Assembly: GCF_003722335.1 (NCBI RefSeq) | Contig: NZ_CP026100.1 | Span: 496,001-560,000, forward strand | Direction: 5' to 3' | DNA from: Caulobacter flavus | Lineage (GTDB): Bacteria; Pseudomonadota; Alphaproteobacteria; Caulobacterales; Caulobacteraceae | Length of the DNA stretch: 64,000 bases | Shown here: in pieces, positions 59,996-64,000 of the stretch | How the letters are laid out: each line of letters opens with the position of its first letter | Position numbering within the stretch: position 1 is the stretch's first letter | Translations under genes and position numbers: made by a program | Notes under the pieces: generated by a model | What the model was told of the DNA's origin: nothing | The model's input: the letters and a program-made list of their open reading frames with translations, nothing else | Databases searched by the model: none

Positions 59996-60631
59996 TTGAC
60001 CGTCACGACCGCCACGCTCGCCCCCGCATCCATGTCCTGGCGCGCGCGCCTCGCCTGGATCCTGATCGGCCTCCTCTGCCTGGGGATCGCCGCCTATTCC
60101 GCCCGCTACCTGCTGCATCCGCCCCAGACACCCGCCCAGGCGCTGGGCAATCCGCGCGGGGTTCCTTGGCTGGTCGTCCACATCGCCGGATCGGTCGTCG
60201 CCCTGGCGCTCGGCTCGCTGCAGTTCGTTCCGGCCCTGCGCCGGGGCGCGACCCCGCCGCACCGCTGGACCGGGCGGCTCTACGTGCTGGGCTGCCTGGT
60301 CGGCGGCGGCGCGGGCCTGGTCCTGGCGCCTGGCTCGTCGGCGGGGCCGAGCGCCTCGGCGGGCTTCGGACTGCTCGCCGTGATCTGGATCGCCGTGAAC
60401 CTGCTGGGCTGGCGCGCGGCGATGCAGGGCCGCTTCGCCGAGCACCGCCGCTGGATGATCCGCTCGTGGGCGCTGACCCTGGCGGCCGTCACGCTTCGGC
60501 TCTACCTGCCGCTGGTCATGGCCCTCGACCTGCCGTTCCTGCCCTGGTACCGCGCCATCTCGTTCCTGGCCTGGGTTCCGAACCTGGTCGCCGCCGAACT
60601 GTGGCTGCGGCGCCGGGGCCGGCGGGCCTGA
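59996..60631 (+). CDS. DUF2306 membrane protein
   Basis: A 211-residue protein with about six helices (WILIGLLCLGIAAYSARYLL, HIAGSVVALALGSLQF and more). The DUF2306 family marks are RRGATPPHRWTGRLYVLGCLVGG and EHRRWMIRSWALTLAAVTLR, with conserved His residues that may bind haem or metal. The start is TTG 59996 or ATG 60032. It may be controlled by the divergent LytTR gene. Confidence 0.85.
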   Translation: MTVTTATLAPASMSWRARLAWILIGLLCLGIAAYSARYLLHPPQTPAQALGNPRGVPWLVVHIAGSVVALALGSLQFVPALRRGATPPHRWTGRLYVLGCLVGGGAGLVLAPGSSAGPSASAGFGLLAVIWIAVNLLGWRAAMQGRFAEHRRWMIRSWALTLAAVTLRLYLPLVMALDLPFLPWYRAISFLAWVPNLVAAELWLRRRGRRA

Positions 60632-60644
60632 GCTGCCTTGGCCC

Positions 60645-61709
60645 TCAGGCCGGCTGCAGCACGCCGACCAGCTCGCCGGCCCCGCCGTCGGCGCCGACCG
60701 CCGTCAGGTCCTGGACCTGCACCTCGCTGCGCGCCGGATTGACGCCGACGAACCGCCCCGTGATCGCGACCTCGCCCGAAAGCCGCCCCGTCATCGCCGA
60801 CCGCAGCCGCAGCACGGCCGTGAACGGCGCGACGACCCGGACATAGTCCACCACGGCCTGGTAGCCGTAGGCCCGCCCGGGCGGAACCTCGACCAGCGCC
60901 TGGGCCGGATCGTCGATCAGCTCGCGATACGGCGCCTGGGGATCGCCCTCGGGCAGCGGCTGGATCATCCGCTCCATGGTCTGGCCGTCGATCAGGCCGT
61001 CCATCGCCTTGTCGAACCCGGCGGCCTGGCCGAACGCCGCCATCGGACCACGGTCGCAGGCCTCGTCGACGACGAACGCCCGCTCGATCTCATAGGTGCG
61101 CGGCGTCCAGCGCACGTCGGTGAGCAGTTCGGCGCCCGCACGGTTGTCGACGACCATGACCGGTCCTCGCTGGGGGGGCCTGGCGATCACGTCGGTGAAC
61201 AGACGGTGGGCGTATCGCAGTTCGGTGGCGACCGCCTCGCCCGCCTCGACCGGCAGGGTCCACGACTCGTTGTCGGCGCCGCCGTCCCAGCGGTAGACGC
61301 CGATGTCGCCGCGCGGGTCCGAGCGATAGATGTTCAGCTTGTATTCCCAGTCGAGCCGGGTGTTCAGCGCGACCCAGCCGTTCACCGCCTCGGCCCGCCA
61401 GACCTGCCGCACCTCGCCCGGTGAGAAGGCCGTCAGGTGAACCGCCCCCTCGGGCGTGTCGTAGCCGCCGCCCTTGGGCGTCGAATAGTGGCGAGTCCGA
61501 TAGGTCAGGGCCAGGCCGCTGGCCAGGTGGCGCAGCACCGAACCGCCATGCGGGTGAGGCGTGGCCGTCCACAGCTGGGCGATGTCGCCGGCCAGCGGCT
61601 GCAGCACCGCCCTGCCCTCCCCGCCGAGGGTCAGGGCCAGGCTCTCGCCGCCACGCAGCTTGGAGAGAATGTAGAAGGGACGGTCGGGAAACGGGACCTC
61701 GGTGGCCAT
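60645..61709 (-). CDS. Possible beta-trefoil lectin with aerolysin-like C-terminal part
   Basis: A 354-residue protein without a signal peptide. Residues 1-155 contain repeated Q-x-W and G-x-x-L-x-x patterns like those of a ricin-type trefoil (AQLWTATPHPHGGSVLRHLA, GEVRQVWRAEAVNGWVALN). After about 160 it is beta-rich; the segment VEVPPGRAYGYQAVVDYVRV followed by VAPFTAVLRLRS and a G-V-N-x-x-V-Q-V ending resembles aerolysin/natterin-type pore formers. Identification by eye only. It is beside the autotransporter gene on the same strand but 112 bases apart. Confidence 0.45.
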   Translation of the reverse strand: MATEVPFPDRPFYILSKLRGGESLALTLGGEGRAVLQPLAGDIAQLWTATPHPHGGSVLRHLASGLALTYRTRHYSTPKGGGYDTPEGAVHLTAFSPGEVRQVWRAEAVNGWVALNTRLDWEYKLNIYRSDPRGDIGVYRWDGGADNESWTLPVEAGEAVATELRYAHRLFTDVIARPPQRGPVMVVDNRAGAELLTDVRWTPRTYEIERAFVVDEACDRGPMAAFGQAAGFDKAMDGLIDGQTMERMIQPLPEGDPQAPYRELIDDPAQALVEVPPGRAYGYQAVVDYVRVVAPFTAVLRLRSAMTGRLSGEVAITGRFVGVNPARSEVQVQDLTAVGADGGAGELVGVLQPA

Positions 61710-61821
61710 CGGGCGCGCCTCAAATCAACCCTGAGGAGCGGCTTAGCAATACGCGAGCGCCCTGTAAGCAAGGCCCGCCCAGAATGGGTAATCACCCGTC
61801 CGGGAACGCGCCGCCCGAACC

Positions 61822-64000
61822 TCAGAAGCTCAGGGCCAGCCCGCCGCGCAGCGACTGGTCGGTCGACCGTCCCGCGAACTGGCCGTCGTAGGACAGGTTC
61901 AGGCGCAGGCGCGAGGACACCGCCGCCGAAAGGCCGGTCTCGACCGCCAGGGCGTCCTTCTCGATGGGCAGGCCGATGACGGTGAAGGCCGGTCCGGCGG
62001 CGAAGGACGCCGTCGCGGTCGGGTCGACGTCGCCGGAGGCCCGTCGCCAGCCGAGGCTGCCCCGCGCGGTCAGCGACCGGTCGCCGCCGAGCGCGAAGCT
62101 GGCGCTCAGGCGCGCGCCCACCGTGGCGAAGGTCACCGCGGTCCGGTCCTCGACGCCGGCCAGGGCCGAGATCCCGCCGGCCTCGCGCTGGCCGCCGGCC
62201 TCGAGGCTGACATGGGCGAGGGAGGCGAACGGCTCGAGCGTGGCCGCGCCCTTGCCGAAGGTCCCCGCCGGCAGGGCGTAGCCAATCTCGGCGAAGGCCT
62301 GGGTGGTGCGGCCGTCGCCGCCGCTGGCCAGGGCCTGGGAGAAGCCGGGAAAAACCACCGAGCGGGTCGCGCTGAAGTCGTGCCAGCTGTAGACGGCGCC
62401 GCCGCGCAGCCCCAGCGCGCCGAACGCGCGGCCGCCATAGACGCCCAGGTGATAGTCGTCGCTCTCGTTGCGATAGGTCCGGCCGCGCGTCTTGCTGTCC
62501 GAACGGCCGTAGCCGGCCATCAGGCCAAGCCGCCAACCCGCGAACGCCGGCGCGTCGACGCCGAACAGCAGCCCGCCGATGTCGCGCTTCATGGTCGTCG
62601 CCTGGGCGCCGCCGTCGAAGGTCCCGCGGGCGCCGAACAGATCGCCCCAGACGGTGAGAGGCTGGTCGCCGGCCAGGCGAAGGCGGCCGATCGCCGCCTC
62701 GCGCGCGAAGCGGCTGTCGGCGACCAGCACCGACCTGGCCGAGGCCCGGTCCGCGCCGGCCAGCTGGGCCAGGGCCAAGCGGGCGGACGCCTCGTCGGGC
62801 AGGGCCAGCAGGGCGGCGGCCAGGGGATCGCTGGCCGCCCGGCCGTCGAGCGCCGCGCCGACTGCCGCCTCGTTGGCGTTGCCGCCGCCCGAGGCGAAGG
62901 TCCGCGCCTGGACCACGTCGAGATAGACGTCGCTGTTCTCGTAGACCGCCTTCAGCCCGACGAAGTAGTTGATGCCCTGCCCGTCGACGTCGAGGGTGTA
63001 GCGCCCGGCGACGTCGCCGGTGGTGCTGACCACGGTGTAGCGCGTGCCGACCACCAGAGGGGCCGCATCGGTCTTGGTCACCTTCAGGATCGAGCCGGCG
63101 GCGAGGTTGGCCGATCCCAGCACGACGATGCGATCGGACGCCCCGTTGGACGTCAGGTCGACCTCGTAGGTCGATCCGGCCAGCTGGTTGAAACCGCCGA
63201 AGACGTACATCAGCCCGGTCGAGGGTCCCGGCGCAATCGCGCCGCCCACCGTCACCGAGCCCAGCCGCCCCTCGCCCTCCAGCCGCCCACCCGCCATCAC
63301 GGTGAGGTTGCCGCGCAGGGAGATGCCGTCGACCACCAGCGTGCCGCCGTACACGGTGGTCCTGCCGTCGAAATTGACGCTGTCGCCGCGCAGGATGGTG
63401 CGCCCGGTCCACTGGTTGATGGCGCCCCGCCCCCGCATGCGGACCGTGAACACGTAGGTCGCGTCGGTGTAGTTGAAATTGAGCTCGCTGGTCTGGCCGA
63501 TGAACAGGTCGTTGACCCGCAGGAAGCCCGCCGCGGCGGCGGCCTGGCCGCGCTCGCCGCCGATGTTCAGCACGCCCGAGCCGTTGTTGTCGCCCAGATG
63601 GGCGCCGTTGGGACTGGACGCCGTGACCACGCCGCCGTTGGACAGGGTCAGGGACCCCGCGCCCGTGTCGCCCACGGACAGGCGGTCGTCGATCGCCCAG
63701 TTCGCGCCCGAGACGACGACCTTCCCCTGGCCGGAAGACGAGGCGCCGATGACGCCCGAGGCGCTGGTGACGACCGCGCCGGGGCCGAAGGTGACCGTCG
63801 CCAGGCCGGTCCGCCCGACGCTGAGCCTTCCGGTCTGCCAGCGGGATCCCGCGCCGCTGACCGTGACCGTTCCTCGGCGGATGTCGCTGTCGTCGTCGCT
63901 GGCGACCAGCAGCGAGGCGCCGTTGGTGACGCTGACATGGCCGTCGGTCGCGCCGCCGACGGTGAGGCCAGGGTATGGGACCGTCCAGACGGGCGAGGCG
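61822..64000 (-). CDS. Autotransporter, C-terminal part (gene continues past the right edge)
   Basis: The minus-strand frame is open to the end of the window, so the N-terminus and signal peptide are outside; 725 codons are visible. Strand-turn repeats (VTVSGAGSRWQTGRLSVG, VVVSGANWAIDDRLSVGDTG) build a passenger beta-helix. After a short linker rich in A and D a transmembrane barrel of about 270 residues follows (TVWGDLFGARGTF ... LRLNLSYDGQFAG, ending LRGGLALSF). The final Phe matches the BAM recognition signal. It should present its passenger on the cell surface; function not identifiable. A GTG at 63675 is not the true start. Confidence 0.92.
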   Translation of the reverse strand, partial: ASPVWTVPYPGLTVGGATDGHVSVTNGASLLVASDDDSDIRRGTVTVSGAGSRWQTGRLSVGRTGLATVTFGPGAVVTSASGVIGASSSGQGKVVVSGANWAIDDRLSVGDTGAGSLTLSNGGVVTASSPNGAHLGDNNGSGVLNIGGERGQAAAAAGFLRVNDLFIGQTSELNFNYTDATYVFTVRMRGRGAINQWTGRTILRGDSVNFDGRTTVYGGTLVVDGISLRGNLTVMAGGRLEGEGRLGSVTVGGAIAPGPSTGLMYVFGGFNQLAGSTYEVDLTSNGASDRIVVLGSANLAAGSILKVTKTDAAPLVVGTRYTVVSTTGDVAGRYTLDVDGQGINYFVGLKAVYENSDVYLDVVQARTFASGGGNANEAAVGAALDGRAASDPLAAALLALPDEASARLALAQLAGADRASARSVLVADSRFAREAAIGRLRLAGDQPLTVWGDLFGARGTFDGGAQATTMKRDIGGLLFGVDAPAFAGWRLGLMAGYGRSDSKTRGRTYRNESDDYHLGVYGGRAFGALGLRGGAVYSWHDFSATRSVVFPGFSQALASGGDGRTTQAFAEIGYALPAGTFGKGAATLEPFASLAHVSLEAGGQREAGGISALAGVEDRTAVTFATVGARLSASFALGGDRSLTARGSLGWRRASGDVDPTATASFAAGPAFTVIGLPIEKDALAVETGLSAAVSSRLRLNLSYDGQFAGRSTDQSLRGGLALSF

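Overview
The sequence looks like chromosome of a Caulobacter-type alphaproteobacterium. It is very GC-rich. It carries a close match to the hybrid kinase ShkA of the Caulobacter stalk pathway, next to an ampG-type permease. Hundreds of codons of spurious antisense open frames accompany most real genes, and a dispersed family of palindromic repeats lies between them.

Bases 1-15793 are the right-hand part of a Tn7-like transposon inserted in comM (yifB). Its right end is visible: three repeated putative TnsB-binding sites (about 15668-15793) and a terminal ...TTCACA. The 3' portion of comM (15794-16500) follows directly. The left end and the 5' part of comM lie outside the window. The core is a compact minus-strand operon, tnsA-tnsB-tnsC-tniQ (15678-10970). 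Facing it on the plus strand is a probable tnsE homologue (9106-10929), directly downstream of cargo genes. The cargo, from right to left, is a GHKL (MORC/MutL/Hsp90-type) ATPase, a 5-methylcytosine methyltransferase and a divergent vsr nuclease, which together resemble the GHKL-type restriction-modification cassettes. Then come a small unknown gene, a two-gene operon of a membrane protein and a 780-residue protein that I cannot place, a secreted SNase-like nuclease, and the start of a large HTH-containing protein that runs off the left edge. The two-gene operon and the vsr/methylase/ATPase cassette are the best candidates for an undescribed system, probably for defence.

From 16.5 to 31 kb the chromosome carries shkA-like kinase, ampG, an FAD oxidoreductase, a POT peptide transporter, small genes, a PAP2 phosphatase, an RcnB-like protein and cobS. 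A lectin-like propeller, a phospholipase D-like enzyme and an AraC regulator follow cobS and look like an accessory insertion. From 31 to 47 kb there are an OYE-type reductase, lrp/azlCD, a NlpC-like/peptidoglycan-binding protein, a MarR-OmpR-EnvZ-type regulatory set, ilvE, a methyltransferase, membrane proteins including a tandem pair, and folB with a FolM-like reductase. From 47 to 59 kb there are an Rnk-like protein, NUDIX, YchF, an L,D-transpeptidase, two tandem dienelactone hydrolases and a periplasmic aldehyde oxidase operon paoABC. The last part holds a membrane LytTR regulator, a DUF2306 protein, a protein combining a possible beta-trefoil with an aerolysin-like region, and the C-terminal part of an autotransporter that runs off the right edge.

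No rRNA, tRNA or CRISPR array was recognised.
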